Of a DNA stretch of 64,000 nucleotides, positions 1 to 10,872 are shown in pieces. Origin of the DNA: Macrolepiota albuminosa (taxonomy: Eukaryota; Basidiomycota; Agaricomycetes; Agaricales; Agaricaceae); NCBI GenBank assembly GCA_027475525.1, contig JAMWFC010000113.1, positions 1,290,001 to 1,354,000 of the forward strand, in the 5' to 3' direction. Position 1 is the stretch's first letter. Each line of letters starts with the position of its first letter. The notes below the pieces were generated by a model. That model was given only the letters and a program-made list of their open reading frames with translations. It did no database searches and was not told where the DNA came from. A program made the translations under genes and the position numbers.

Positions 1-1
1 T

Positions 2-155
2 GTGGGGTCGGAGGGAGGGTCCCGGATGGTGTTCCGGGGGTGTCCCGGGGTGGGCCCGGAGGGGAGGGGTCGTGACAAGTGGGGTCGGAGGGAGGGTCCC
101 GGATGGTGTTCCGGGGGTGTCCCGGGGTGGGCCCGGAGGGGAGGGGTCGTGACAA
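2..155. repeat. 77-base tandem duplication, GC-rich
   Basis: Two copies of a 77-base G-rich unit (2-78 and 79-155) lie head to tail. The second ends in GTGACAA directly before decayed reverse transcriptase sequence, so it may be the end of another LTR (TG...CA type, reverse orientation) cut off by the window edge. The exact 77-base period is shared with eleven other duplications here, so the doubling itself is probably an assembly artefact. Confidence 0.85.
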
Positions 156-1124
156 CATGTCACTGGGGCCACCAGAAGATAAGCATGAAGCAAATTTTCA
201 TTGTGATCAGAGAGATATTGAGATAGCAGCAGAGAAATTCTCACCAGACTTTGGAACACACCTTTATGATGGGATGTACAGCTCCCCTATCCATGCTGTT
301 CCAAAACCAAAATCAACGGACTTAAGACTTGTTACAAATTAATCTGCAGGGTCTTTTTCTCTGAACTCTATGATTGCCTACAATGATATCTGTGGTTTCC
401 CCATGGACAACATGTGACATCTTGGAGATCTCTTAATGAAAATCCACAATGATTCTCAACAACTCCTTGTGCTCTGGAAGTCAGATGTTACGAATGCTTA
501 TCAGCTCATTCCCATGCACCCGAGATAGCAGATTAAACAAGTTGTCACTATTGACAATCAACGACACATTGGCCATTGCAATTGTTTTGGTGGACGTGCA
601 TCTCTGAATTGCTGGGGAGCTTTCAATAGCCTTGTTACCTGGTCTGCAAAGGACTCGTACAATGTCAGCGACCCTCTGTGCTTCAATGACAATATATATG
701 GAGTTAATGATGCTAAAGATCTTTTATACTACAAGCCCTACACATGATGGCTTCTCAGAGGCCAAGCTAATCTACTCTGACTGTGGGATGATCTAGGCAT
801 TCCACACAAAGAAAGAAAACAGGTTTCAGGGGCACCACTCACTATTATTGGAATATTAGTAGATCCAAATGCTATGACAATGACACTACCCCTTGATGCA
901 AAAGAAGATTTGGTACAAGAGATGTATCACTTCACTGCTTACAAAAAGAAAAAATCAACCCATCATACAAAACAGGCATGACAAAGACTAGCCGGTGATG
1001 ACGCCCAAAGTTTGGTCAGTAACAAATATAACAATAAGCTTAGTGAAGTCTAAGCAACGTTAATGCCTGCCGTAGCTGCAAGGCACAAGTTTATCGAAGG
1101 CTAGTGATAGTCTACAACTGCCGA

Positions 1125-1445
1125 TGTAAGGGCGACCTCCAGAGGTTGCGGCACTATCACACAACTGGCAGAGGGAAATCCAAAGTATATTAGAGCCAGT
1201 AACGACAGTACAATCAATAACTAATCACCTGGCAGAGGGAAATCCAAAGAGAACAAGTCTAAGGATTCCTCTGCCAGTGCGGCACATCAGTATGGGGGCG
1301 GATGGGCATGGGAATAACTGTACAGTATCCAACGGCTAGCTCTGGGAGGCCAGGAGAACTCTGGGGTGCGGGAAATGCTCCGGAGTTCTCCGGAAACTCC
1401 GGAAAAGGAAATTGTGACCAGACAAGAGCGAGGAGTCCCCTGACA
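1125..1445 (-). repeat. Gypsy-1 3' LTR
   Basis: 321 bases, TGTAAGGGCG...CCCTGACA, bounded by GCCGA on the outer side. It matches 7092-7412 with about two transitions. It shares its first 80 or so bases with the 498-base LTRs of Gypsy-2, so the two families are related. Confidence 0.93.
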
Positions 1446-2532
1446 TCACCCCCCCTTTAGGGCGCGGCGTCTCGACGTGCCGGGTAGAAGAACTCGCGGA
1501 TGGCCTGATCCGCTAGAGAAAGGGGGTAAACTCCCCGTATGGTTCGCGGGGCCTCAGGGTGCCGGCGGTGGAAGTCCCGGGTGAGAGCCGGGGCGTGGAC
1601 ATCTTCAGATGGCTCCCAGGAGATGTCTTCGATACCATAGCCCTTCCACTTCACCTTGTACTGTAGCTTCCCACGGAATAAGCGGCTGTCCAAGATCTTC
1701 TTCACTTCGTACTCCACCCCGCTGTCTGCTAGGACTGGTGGTGGCGGCGGCGGTGCTCGTCGCCCGGGGATGGGGTTTTCCGGGGCTGGAGAAAGCTTGA
1801 CCACGTTGAAGACCGGGTGGAGTTGGCGCATGCCCGCAGGCAGCCGGAGTCGGTAGGCTAGGGGCCCCACCTGACGCTCAATGGGGTATGGCCCCAGTTG
1901 ACGATGAGACAGCTTCTTTGAGGGTCGCGTGGTGGAGATGTCAGAGGCATCCAGGAATACGCGGTCTCCGGGCTTGTACTCGGGAGCTGGTGTCCGGCCC
2001 CGGTTGTAGTATCATGCCATGTTGTCCTTTGCCTTAGTTAGCGCAGCCTTCGCCTCCTCCTGTGCCTTCTGCATGCGATCCACAAACTCGTTGACCGATT
2101 CGTTCTCCGACCGCCGTGTGCGTGGTTCAAAACCCATCTGGGGGTGCCGCCCTGTGTCAAGGAAGAAGGGTGATACCTGCGTCAAGGCATGGACATGGTT
2201 GTTGTACTGGAATTCCGCCTCCGGCAGGAGCTCATCCCAGTCGTCCTGACGCTCGTTGCAGAATAGCCACAGGTATTGCTCAAGCTCCTGGTTAACACGT
2301 TCAGTCTGGCCGTCGGATTGCGGGTGGTAGGCAGTGGAGGTGTGGAGCTTCACATGCAGGAGGCGGTAGAGCTCCCGGGTGAACTCCGCAACAAACTGTG
2401 GGCCCCGGTCGGACATGTACGCATCGGAAAGGCCGTGGAGTTTCCAGACATTCTTCCGGTACAGGTTAGCAGCACCCATGGCGGAGCAGGTCGTGTGGGT
2501 CAGAATGAAGTGAGCCCGTTTGCCATAGAGGT

Positions 2533-2686
2533 CCACGACCACCAGGATAGCATCGTAGCCGTGTGCGTCCGGAAGCTCCACAATGAAGTCCACGGAGGCC
2601 ACGCTCCACCCACGACCACCAGGATAGCATCGTAGCCGTGTGCGTCCGGAAGCTCCACAATGAAGTCCACGGAGGCCACGCTCCAC
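2533..2686. repeat. 77-base tandem duplication in Gypsy-1 integrase
   Basis: Copies at 2533-2609 and 2610-2686 are identical by eye. Since 77 is not a multiple of three, the extra copy shifts the integrase frame. It is probably an assembly artefact. Confidence 0.9.
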
Positions 2687-3837
2687 TATTCTGCGGGCGT
2701 CGGCAAGGAGTGCAGCTGACCGGTAGGGAGACGGCGCTGGGGCTTGGTCCGGAGGCAGAGATCACAGGTGCTGGTGTAGGAGCCTATGTATCTCGACATC
2801 TGGGGCCACCAGTAGTTCCGGGACACAAGTTCCAGCGTCTTCCAGCGCCCGGGGTGCCCAGCAATGCGGGAGTCGTGGTGTTGCTCAACAATGCGTCGCC
2901 GGAGCTCCGGGTCGTTGGGTACATAGATGCGGCCGCGGTAGGTGAGGAGGCCGTCTTGGAGACTCCACTCGTTGGCATGCACTGCCCTCGTGCCCGTGGG
3001 GCGATGAGACCGTAGAGCCAAGGCGGCCTTGGCCACGGAGTCCTCCTGCATCCCCTCCCGGTTTCCCCAACGGATATCCTGGAGAATGTCAACCTCGTCT
3101 CCCTGGGCGGATATCCCCTCCAGTGCCCGGATGGCAAACAGCTCCGGTCATAGGAGGGTGATGTTGTCGTTGTCTCTGGCCCTGGAGCCATGGTCGGCAC
3201 ACCTGGATAGGGCATCGGGCTTCCCCATGGACCTCCCCGGCTTGTGATGCAGTGAGAAGTCAAAGTTGGCAAGGTAGAGGGACCACCGGGCCTGGCGGCG
3301 GTTGAGCTTCTTTGCTGTCTGGAAGTACTCCAAGTTCTTGTGGTCTGTCCAGACTTCGAACTTGTGCCGGGCCCCCTCCAGGAAGTGGCGCCACTCCTCT
3401 AGTGACCGGATGATTGCCAGCATCTCCTTGTCGTGGATCTCATAGTTCCACTCCACGGCATTGAGGCTCTTAGAGTAGAAGGCCACCGGATGCCACTTGC
3501 CGTCCCCCGGGGATTGCTGTGACAGGACGGCGCCGGTAGCAAAGTCGGAACTGTCTGCCTCGACTCAGAAAGGCTGATCGTCATCTGGGAAGAGGAGCAC
3601 CGGCTTGGAGGTGACGGCTCGCTTCAGGGCATCGAAGGCCTGTTGCTCCGCGTCACCCCAAGTCCAGGCTGCCTCCTTCCGGGTGAGGTCAAAGAGGGGC
3701 CGTGCGTGGTGGGAAAAGTCCTGGATGAACCGCCGGTAGAAGTTGGTGAACCCCAGGAAGGCCTGTACCTCCTTCTTGTTCCGGGGCTCTGGCCACTGCG
3801 TAACGCCGGCCACCTTCACCGGGACCATCTCTGCCGT

Positions 3838-4098
3838 ACCGTGAGAGATGATGAGCCTGAGGTACTCGATCTGAGTTTTCTCAAACTCACATTTCTCCGG
3901 TTTGAGGTAGAGCTACCGTGAGAGATGATGAGCCTGAGGTACTCGATCTGAGTTTTCTCGAACTCACATTTCTCCGGTTTGAGGTAGAGCTGATACTGGC
4001 AGAGGCGGTCTAGGACTATGCGATCTGAGTTTTCTCAAACTCACATTTCTCCGGTTTGAGGTAGAGCTGATACTGGCAGAGGCGGTCTAGGACTATGC
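3838..4098. repeat. two overlapping 77-base tandem duplications in Gypsy-1 RT
   Basis: Copies at 3838-3914/3915-3991 (one A/G mismatch) and 3945-4021/4022-4098 overlap, so one segment appears three times. Both have a period of exactly 77. They split the RT from the RNase H frame and are probably artefactual joins between element copies. Confidence 0.9.
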
Positions 4099-5739
4099 GG
4101 GTGATCCAGCGGTGCTCCTCTAGCATCTTGGTGTAGATGAGGATATCGTCCAGGTACACACACACCACCCCATCTGCTATGAGGTCCCAGAATATGTCAT
4201 TCATCATGGTTTGAAAGGTGGCAGGGCTGTTGGTGAGCCCGAAGAACATTACCAATGGTTCGAACAGGCCCCGGTTGGTCTGAAACGCAGCCTTCCACTC
4301 GTCTCCCTCCTGGATGCGCACATTGTTGTAGCCCCAGCGGACGTCCAACTTGGTGAAGTAGCGTGCACTCCGGAGGTTGTTAATGAGTTCTGAGATGAGA
4401 GGGAGCGGGTAGCGGTTCTTGATGGTCATCACATTAAGCACACGATAATCTTGGACCAACCGGAGGGTGCCATCCTTCTTCTTGATGAAAAACACCGGGG
4501 AGGCCATCGGCGACTTTGAGGGTTGAATTCTTCCAGTTTTGAGATTTTCCCGGAGGAAGGCATCTAGTTCATCCTGCTCCTTGGGCGCCAGTGGGTACAC
4601 CTTGCAGTTGGCCGGCTTTGAGTCTGGTAGGAGCTCGATGGCATGATCCCACTGCTTGCGCTCTGGGAGAGAATCAAACGAGGCCTTGGAGAAAACATCC
4701 TCAAAGTCGTGCAGGTGGCCCGGGACAGTATCCCGGAATGGGCGAGGCGAGGTATTGGTGGCGAAGGCCTGGGCCAACCGTTGGAAAGTGGTCTGGCTGG
4801 CCCGGATCTCCTCTGCCAATGGCGGCGGACGCAACGCTGTGGCATAGATGCGGTCCCCTACCTCAATGGCCTCGTCTGGTAATTCCGGGTCCGGGACTGG
4901 CAGGAATTCTCCTTCGCGACCGTCTTCCATGGTGGCCTCTCCACCGCTGTGCCTGTCGTCCTCATAGAGGGCCTCTCTATGAGGGAACGCCAGGGGCGGA
5001 GGATCCAACAGGTCGAGGTCGGCGAAGGGGATGTGTCCTGCCCGGCAGGCCCGGATGGCTGCACGTTCCCGCACAGCGGTGCGCCGCTCTATCCTTGCCT
5101 CCTTCGCACAGGTGGCGCAGCGTCGGGGGCACCGACTCATACTCACCTCTCCGGTAGTCCAGTCTATCTCTGGGTTGTGCTCCCGGAGCCACGTGTATCC
5201 CAGGATCATATCCTGCTTTCCCAAGCTGGTGACTGCGAAGGTGGCACGCTCGGCGTGGGCCCGATAGCGCAGAACCAGGTCTACAACGGCACGGATGGAG
5301 CCTGCTTCATTGGGGGTACCGTCAATGTTGTAGACCGGAATTGGGGAAGGGAGAGGGCGAGTCGTGAGTTGGTGTCGGGCCACGTAGTCAGCATCCACAA
5401 AGAGCCCGGTGGCTCCGGAATCTAGAAGAGCAGTCACGCTCCGGGTCTGCTGTGTGTCAGTTGTTTCGACCTCCACCTTTAGCCGGAGCGAGTTGGTCGA
5501 GGGTGTCGAGGCTACCACGTAGCGCCTCGGAAGGCGACGTTGCCAGGCAGGGATGCGGGGTCGAGGGGGCCCGGCAGGAGGAGTCGGCGAGACTGGGGGG
5601 CTTTTAGATACGTCGAGGGGTGGGCTTACAATCGTAGGTGCCAAAGTGTCCTCAGGGGTTGTATTGGGCTCTTCTATGGACAGACATACAAATCGATTTG
5701 CACCAAGCAACGGGGGCGTACTCTTCACCCGTCGCTCCT

Positions 5740-6983
5740 CTAAAAATCCTCCGGGCTCCCTCCTCCCGACGCATCCGCACTCCGCTCCTGCTCCCGGGCC
5801 TCCGGCGCTGCCGTGTCTGGAGAGGGTGCTCCGGCTGCGTCCTTGGCTGCCAGGAGCTGCAGGAGTAGCTCTTCCTGCTCCTCCGGGGCTAGGTAACGCA
5901 CCTCGAGGCCAAGCGGGCAACAGCGTGCAAAGTGACTGGGGGTGCCGCAGCGCCGGCACAGAAGAGGTAGGTTGGCATGCTGGCGGGAGGAGTCCACATC
6001 CATAGGGGCCCCCAGGGGCAGTGTGGGCCCTGCGGAGGGAGCTGGGAGGCTGGGAAGGTGGAACACAGCTGCTACGGGACGGGGGAGAGGGATCCGAGGA
6101 CGTGGGGCTGTTGCCGTGGCTGGAGCTTGGCGCAGGCTGCGCTTAAGTTCCATGAGCTGCCACTGGTCCCGGGCCACTCGGTACCAGGAGGCGACTTGGT
6201 TGTCGGCTGGACGTCCTTCTGCAAGGTTGTCAATACGCTCCATCAGAGTGGATTGGAGCCCTTCCCAGAAGGTGAGGCAGAGTTGCAGTCCATCAGGGTA
6301 CCCGGCCTGCTCAACTAGTGCCCGGAAGGAGTCAATGTATTCGTCCAGCGAGCGCCTCCCTTGTCTGTATTGATCCCTGTCTCGGAGGACCAGCGCAGCT
6401 GCCTTGGCTGGGTTCCGGAGGAAGAACTTGTCCCAGAACTCCTGCTCAAATGCGGCCCAGTTTGCAAACCCCGCAACACCTCCGGGGCATCAGAAAACCC
6501 GCAGTGCGTAGGTGGCCGCTCTCCCAGACTTCATGTAGGAGAGAACCCATGCGATTTTCAGGTCGTCTGAGACGAAGTTGTCCCCGCAGAGCTGGATATA
6601 GGTGAGGCACAACTGTAGAAATTGTTCTTGGTCACGCGGTCGCCATCGTAGGCATCCGGGATGGCCGGTCGGGGGAGGAGCGCACGTGGGGTCCCTTGGG
6701 TCCTCAGAGGATTCGGAGAGGATGGCTGAACAGCGGGGGGCAGTGCCGCTGCTGGGGTTGCGGTAGCAACCAAGGGAGTGGTGTTGAGATGCTCTAGGAG
6801 TGCCCGGAGGGAGTCGGAGATGGTTTCAGTGGTTTGTCGGAGGGTGGAGAGTTCAGCGGTGTGGTGAGTGAGGGAAGCTTGAGTAAGCTGCACTTGAGCC
6901 TCTAGGTGGAGCAAGCGAGTCCAGGCTTCATCCTGAGGAGCTGTAGCGTCCGGAGGACTGTCTGAAGAGGCAAGCTGAGACAT
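5740..6983 (-). pseudogene. gag: Gypsy-1 gag
   Basis: It starts at a minus-strand ATG at 6983 (MSQLASSDSPPDATAP), with a helical heptad-like stretch (LEAQVQLTQASLTHHTAEL). After a frameshift near 6600 and a TGA near 6490 it continues as a retrotransposon gag domain (FFLRNPAKAA, YIDSFRALVEQAGYP) and ends with a CCHC knuckle (CRRCGTPSHFARCCP). It overlaps the start of the pol frame, so pol was probably made by frameshifting. Gag would form the virus-like particle. Confidence 0.75.
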
Positions 6984-7091
6984 AGAAGGTCCAGATGCTT
7001 AAAACTGGTGGAGAAGCGGTAGATAGGAGCCAGAGAATTCTTCTGACGGCTATGGGGGGCTTCCAGACCGGAATTAGGAGACTTGTTCTGC

Positions 7092-7412
7092 TGTAAGGGC
7101 GACCTCCGGAGGTTGCGGCACTATCACACAACTGGCAGAGGGAAATCCAAAGTATATTAGAGCCAGTAACGACAGTACAATCAATAACTAATCACCTGGC
7201 AGAGGGAAATCCAAAGAGAACAAGTCTAAGGATTCCTCTGCCAGTGCGGCACATCAGTATGGGGGCGGATGGGCATGGGAATAACTGTACAGTATCCAAC
7301 GGCTAGCTCTGGGAGGCCAGGAGAACTCTGGGGCGCGGGAAATGCTCCGGAGTTCTCCGGAAACTCCGGAAAAGGAAATTGTGACCAGACAAGAGCGAGG
7401 AGTCCCCTGACA
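7092..7412 (-). repeat. Gypsy-1 5' LTR
   Basis: 321 bases, partner of 1125-1445, bounded outside by GCCGA (7413-7417). On the minus strand it begins TGTCAGGGGACTCC and would carry the promoter for gag-pol transcription toward lower coordinates. Confidence 0.93.
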
Positions 7413-7513
7413 GCCGATGGCTTTGACATTGCTGACCGTAAGGGAGATTGGAGTAAGGGGAGCAGGAAACTCTGTTCTTCGTTGGGTATGTACAAGTCGG
7501 TAAGTACTTTTTA

Positions 7514-7667
7514 TACTACAAGGAGTTCACCGTCGCCAGTGACTAACCATTGCCAAAGTGCGGTAAACTAGAAAATTTTATAGGGGTAGCTACTACAAGG
7601 AGTTCACCGTCGCCAGTGACTAACCATTGCCAAAGTGCGGTAAACTAGAAAATTTTATAGGGGTAGC
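7514..7667. repeat. 77-base tandem duplication in the split solo LTR
   Basis: Copies at 7514-7590 and 7591-7667. The intact LTR copies at 19118-20065 and 29492-30439 hold this segment once, so the doubling is not part of the LTR family. Confidence 0.9.
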
Positions 7668-8303
7668 CCCAACAGTTTCAGATCTCTACTGTCCATTCAA
7701 GACCCTTAGCGACGCCAGGCAGCAGATCACAATGCTAAACCATCAATCTATCACCCTTCTGTCTGTCAAAAATGCTTAGCGACGTCAGGTGCCAAATCGA
7801 GGCGCTAAGCAATGTCAGACGCCAAGGTCAAACACCAAGCTGTCCATCAGTTTTTGATAGATCGTCAGTCTTCTTTCCCAAGCGCTGTCGTCAGTGACTG
7901 ATGCCATCTGTCAGTTGTCATTCTGTCTGCCGTCGGCGCTATCATTGATCGGATCTGCTTCTTGCCGTGCGCGGCCGTCAAATATCGCCAAAATTGGTTA
8001 ATTAGCGCACGCTAAGGTATCCCAAGCCAGTGCCGCGTTGCCGTTGCCTGCCGTTGATGCGCTGATCCTGTATGGGGTCCTATCACCGGTTGGGTCAATT
8101 GGTGGCGAAATGTTTTTCCTTTATTAGCCCCATGCCTGTGCAATATTTACACAAAGCTTGCAACTATACCAGATAATCCCAATGCATGAATCTGGTGCAA
8201 CAAAGACATTTGCTCCAACTTACTCTGAGGAGCAAAGCATATCAAGGCATCCAACAGAGTTTATCTCTTAGACTCACAGGCTTGGAACCCTGAAGAAGCA
8301 GAT

Positions 8304-8720
8304 GTGATGATTGAGTGTGGTGCCTGTTTCTCCAGAGTAGCTTTTTGGTACCCTGTATCTCAAAAAGGATTCTTCTGTACAACATGTGAAGACACTTCAG
8401 CAGATCTCATATTTTTTCTTGAAGCTCTCACCATTACCTGTGCCTTGCTTCACACAACAGCTGATACTAGAAAGTCACTTTGCATTCTCATCTATTTGGA
8501 CAATTCAAATACAATTGATATTTTCAATTCCCTCCATGCTCAACCTCTCTATAACAATCTTTTAAAATTAGTCATAGATGCAGTCATCACTGGGAACCAC
8601 AAACTTAAAGTGCTACACATTCCAGGTGTGCAAAACATCTGTGCAGATCTTCTATCATGAGGGAAGTTTGATGAAGCCCATGTGCTTTTTCCATCACTTG
8701 ACATATGCAATTTTGTACCC
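8304..8720 (+). pseudogene. RNase H domain of DIRS-like element
   Basis: An open stretch of 118 codons at 8304-8660 reads as a retroelement RNase H. It has an acidic start (ECGACFSRVAFWYP), a strand with LEALTITCAL, the YLDNSNTID segment and a C-terminal VLHIPGVQNICADLLS ending in a stop, where the family usually has ADxLSR. After the stop the frame continues with FDEAHVLFPSLDICNFVPP, typical of the linker to the recombinase ORF. It normally degrades the RNA strand of the RNA:DNA hybrid. The region directly follows the RT in the same orientation, which supports the call. Confidence 0.7.
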
Positions 8721-8724
8721 CCTC

Positions 8725-9680
8725 ATGAGTTGCTGGAGTCCTACTTAGCCAATATAGCTTTGGGTGTGCTAAGTGTGAGAGAGTCCCAAACAAATCCCAG
8801 AGAACTCATGGTAAGCAAGAGGTTGGTGGCAAGGAAAGTGAGTGATTGGAGGCACTTGTGTAAGGCTCCAAAATGTGGCTACAGGATGCTAAGAGTCGCT
8901 AAGGGGGAGTGCTAAGAGTGTGGGAAAGTCACTAAGGAAGGCATTAAGAGGTGTGGGAAAGTTGCTAAGGAAGGCGCTAAGAAGTGTGGGAAAGGGTAAC
9001 TAAGAGGCACTAAGTGTCAGCACCTAGAATGAGATAATAAAAAGACAAGGTTGCTTAGCAGATCTAAGCACAAAAGCCAAGCTGTAGTTGCAAGGTGCTA
9101 GAGAGAGAGAACTAAAGCAGAGTCCCCTGGCTTGATACAATCAACAAGAGGTAGTCTGTTGCATATGGTGACCAAAATGTTGGAATATGATCCCTACTGC
9201 CAAATTGATTCACTGTACTACTAACAAAAAGTAAGTATTTATAGTAAAGAAAGTTAGCCAACGCTAAGAGGTTAAGCACCGCTAGAGGGTGGTGAACTGA
9301 TGGGAATGTAAGTAAATGATGTGAATTGAATTGTATAGTAAAAATGCCCATAATGATGCTGTCATGGAAATACTTTATCATTTTATCCTGTAAGCGCTGC
9401 CACTGGCTAAGAGCATTATGCCAGATTGACTGATGCCAAGTGTCTGTGTAAATGTATAGCCTTGGAGTGCAAGTGGCAAGGTGCAGTGAGGTGTCAACAG
9501 TAGTGCAAAGAATAAGTGGTGCCATCAAAAGTGGTCTGAGAGTAATTGGAGTCAGTAGCTGCAAGTTATTAGTGTAAAAATATGAAAAAAATAGTGCCAG
9601 AAGCACTAGAGTGTGGTGCTTCTGGTGGTACTAGTGGGCTAATGTGAGGTGCAGGTATTGGTGCTATCTGTAGCCAGCCA
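8725..9680 (-). repeat. old, full-length relic LTR of the Gypsy-3 family
   Basis: Short collinear matches to the 948-base LTR run through this stretch: TAAGTGTG with CCCAGAGAAC near 8770-8810, repeated GCTAAG words near 8890-9000, TAGTTGCAAGG near 9085, and AAGTAAGTATTTATAGTA near 9228. The span (about 955) equals a full LTR. It separates the RNase H and recombinase parts of the DIRS element. Almost no CG dinucleotides remain. Ends are estimates and no target duplication is visible. The minus-strand ORF inside it (9112-9606) has no likely meaning. Confidence 0.55.
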
Positions 9681-9686
9681 CAATGC

Positions 9687-10556
9687 AGGCTCATCAACAG
9701 CTCCACATTAAACTCTTATCTCAATTTTGTCAACATCCACAATCTCAAAACCAACCCTACACCAGACATGCTGTCATTATACATTGTCTATATGTCACAC
9801 CATATTGATTCAAAATCAATATCTTTGTATTTTTCTAGAATCTGCAATCACCTAGAGATCTATTTCCCTAACATCTGAAATGCCAGAAACTCACCGTTGG
9901 TCAAAAAGACACTCTCTGGTGCCAAAAAGTGATTTTCCTCCCCAACAAAGCAAAAACTTGCTCTTGCTTGTGAAGATGTATCATGAGTTGTGAACACATA
10001 TGGAAAATCACCAACACATGATGATTTACTCTTCTTAGCAATGCTTACAACAGGTTTCTTTGTGTTGTTATAGTTAGGAGAAATGGCAGTTCCTAATGAT
10101 CCGACACTGCAGGACCACAAAAAAGTAACCGCTACACCCTCAGTTACAATCTGCGATGACCATTTCTCATTTGTCCTACCTACACATAAGGCCGACACGT
10201 TCTTCAAGGGAAACCTAGTCTTTGTCCGGAAAATATCCCACACATCAGACCCACACAAACGCTTCATTGCTTACTGGAGCAGTTGACATAAGCTTTTTCC
10301 TTTATGCTGAGAACTCTGGTTAATGGAGAATGGGCAACCTCCACCTCATTCCTTTTTTATTAAGTGTCTCCGACTCTTTTTCAACAGCAGCATTGCCAGT
10401 CAATCCCTCTGAGCAGGAGGTGCTACTCACCTTACTGAGAGTGGAGTTGTACCCCACATTATTCAAGCTACCGGCCAATGGGCCACTGATTCTTTTCAAA
10501 GATACATTCACAAACACCCCATCATTTTGCATGCATTAGCACTCTGTAGGCATGCC
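9687..10556 (+). pseudogene. tyrosine recombinase (integrase) of DIRS-like element
   Basis: In shifting plus-strand frames a DIRS-type recombinase can be read: an N-terminal SAM-like part with LNSYLNFVNIHNL and PDMLSLYIVYMSHHI, a core with LGEMAVPNDPTLQDHKKVT and FVLPTHKADTFFKGN, and the C-terminal block AGGATHLTESGVVPHIIQATGQW followed by YIHKHP, where the family has the RxGGA...HxIQxxGRW...Y signature. A frameshift lies just before the arginine block near 10405. The enzyme would join the circular cDNA into the genome. Stops and frameshifts make it inactive. Confidence 0.7.
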
Positions 10557-10614
10557 GAAAAACCAGAAGATCAATCTTCACTGCACACAACAATGTCCTC
10601 TCTTTCACACCATG

Positions 10615-10872
10615 ACACCACTGCACATAGCAGGTGTTTTTCTCCATGTGAATAATTGACTATCGGTTTCTCACCCAACACCGTTGCGCACAGCAAGTGT
10701 TGACTTCATTGGTTGGATAACAACTACAATGTCACGGACACCCTCTTGCGCTGAGCAGGTATGTCCTGCGATGAATTTTTGACCCCAGATTGCAAACCTC
10801 ATCTGTCATCAAACAGACAGTGTCTTTCTCACAATCAGCGTCAACAACATACTCTTGCACTCAGCTAGTATG
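10615..10872 (+). repeat. four hairpins with unlike arms but a conserved loop, end of DIRS-like element
   Basis: Four short palindromes follow the recombinase: 10615-10637 (ACACC/GGTGT), 10676-10702 (CAACAC/GTGTTG), 10736-10766 (GGACA/TGTCC) and 10848-10872 (CATACT/AGTATG). The arms differ in sequence yet still pair, while the loops share a core close to TTGCGC-nn-AGC. I read this as a structured terminal region of the element, possibly recombinase sites or RNA hairpins; that role is inference. Confidence 0.5.

Larger units (their letters stand above)
1457..5959 (-). pseudogene. pol: Gypsy-1 pol polyprotein: protease, RT, RNase H, integrase, chromodomain
   Basis: Minus-strand reading gives, in order: aspartic protease (ALLDSGATGLFVD, near 5415-5440), RT with YLDDILIYTK (near 4140-4160) and FFGLTNSPATFQ, RNase H (3565-3140, EWNYEIHDKEMLAI), integrase zinc and core domains (3051-2012; CDLCLR, DFIVELPDAHGYD, SDRGPQF, HPQSDGQTERVN) and a chromodomain near 1720-1600 (VEYEVKKILDS, YKVKWKGYG, SWEPSED). 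Duplications at 2533-2686 and 3838-4098 break the frame. True stops include a TGA after PDDDQPF near 3566, a TGA after NDNITLL near 3148 and a TAG near 2686. The chromodomain would steer integration to heterochromatin. Confidence 0.85.
1125..7412 (-). mobile_element. Gypsy-1: chromodomain Ty3/Gypsy retrotransposon, recently inserted but coding-dead
   Basis: Full-length 6.3-kb element with 321-base LTRs at both ends and a perfect 5-base target duplication GCCGA (1120-1124 and 7413-7417). Read on the minus strand it holds gag (CCHC knuckle), protease, RT, RNase H, integrase and a chromodomain. The two LTRs differ at about two positions by eye (for example CCAGAGG versus CCGGAGG), so insertion was recent. 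The coding part has several stops plus three 77-base duplications that look artefactual. The C-rich run after the low-coordinate LTR (CACCCCCCC, 1448-1456) is the reverse complement of its polypurine tract. Confidence 0.93.
996..8085 (-). repeat. solo LTR of the Gypsy-3 family, split by Gypsy-1
   Basis: The pieces 996-1124 and 7413-8085 together match the 948-base LTR of Gypsy-3 (start TGATGACGCCC, end GGTCCTATCA) with clear divergence. CCGG flanks it at 992-995 and 8086-8089. Removing the LTR and one CCGG restores the DIRS reverse transcriptase frame, which proves the boundaries. A 77-base duplication inside (7514-7667) inflates its length. It is a leftover of LTR-LTR recombination. Confidence 0.88.
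160..8303 (+). pseudogene. reverse transcriptase of DIRS-like element (split)
   Basis: Reading 160-992 and then 8090-8303 gives a DIRS-type reverse transcriptase: SPIHAVPKPKSTDLRLVTN, then SAGSFSLNSMI, VLWKSDV, IGHCNCFGG, LTIIGILVDPNAMT and finally QRLAGWVNW across the insertion site. Several in-frame stops are present. The catalytic block, usually Y-M-D-D in this family, reads F-N-D-N near 690-700, so the first active-site aspartate is lost. In the living element it would copy element RNA into DNA. The long interior gap is the solo LTR with Gypsy-1 nested in it. Confidence 0.72.
156..10872 (+). mobile_element. DIRS/Ngaro-like tyrosine-recombinase retrotransposon, decayed and split by insertions
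   Basis: Pieces of one element lie in the right order on the plus strand: reverse transcriptase (160-992 and 8090-8300), RNase H (8304-8720), tyrosine recombinase (9687-10556) and a hairpin-rich tail (10615-10872). The RT is joined perfectly across the insertion at 996-8085: removing it and one CCGG copy restores the RLAGWVNW block. The protein is recognisable only with many stops and frameshifts, so the element is dead. There are no LTRs of its own, as expected for DIRS-order elements, which insert with a tyrosine recombinase. The left end lies at or before the window start. Assignment rests on family memory, not a search. Confidence 0.75.

Noticed and set aside
2..4098. Direct repeats with even spacing that could look like a CRISPR array or minisatellite
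   Set aside because: They are tandem pairs with no spacers, all 77 bases, and eukaryotic context; assembly overlap explains them better.
7226..7571. ORFs spanning the Gypsy-1 LTR and the old LTR on both strands
   Set aside because: They run across an insertion border and are chance readings in LTR sequence.
9112..9606. 164-codon minus-strand ORF with a hydrophobic start
   Set aside because: It lies inside a decayed LTR; the hydrophobic character comes from T/A-rich decay and no family is recognised.
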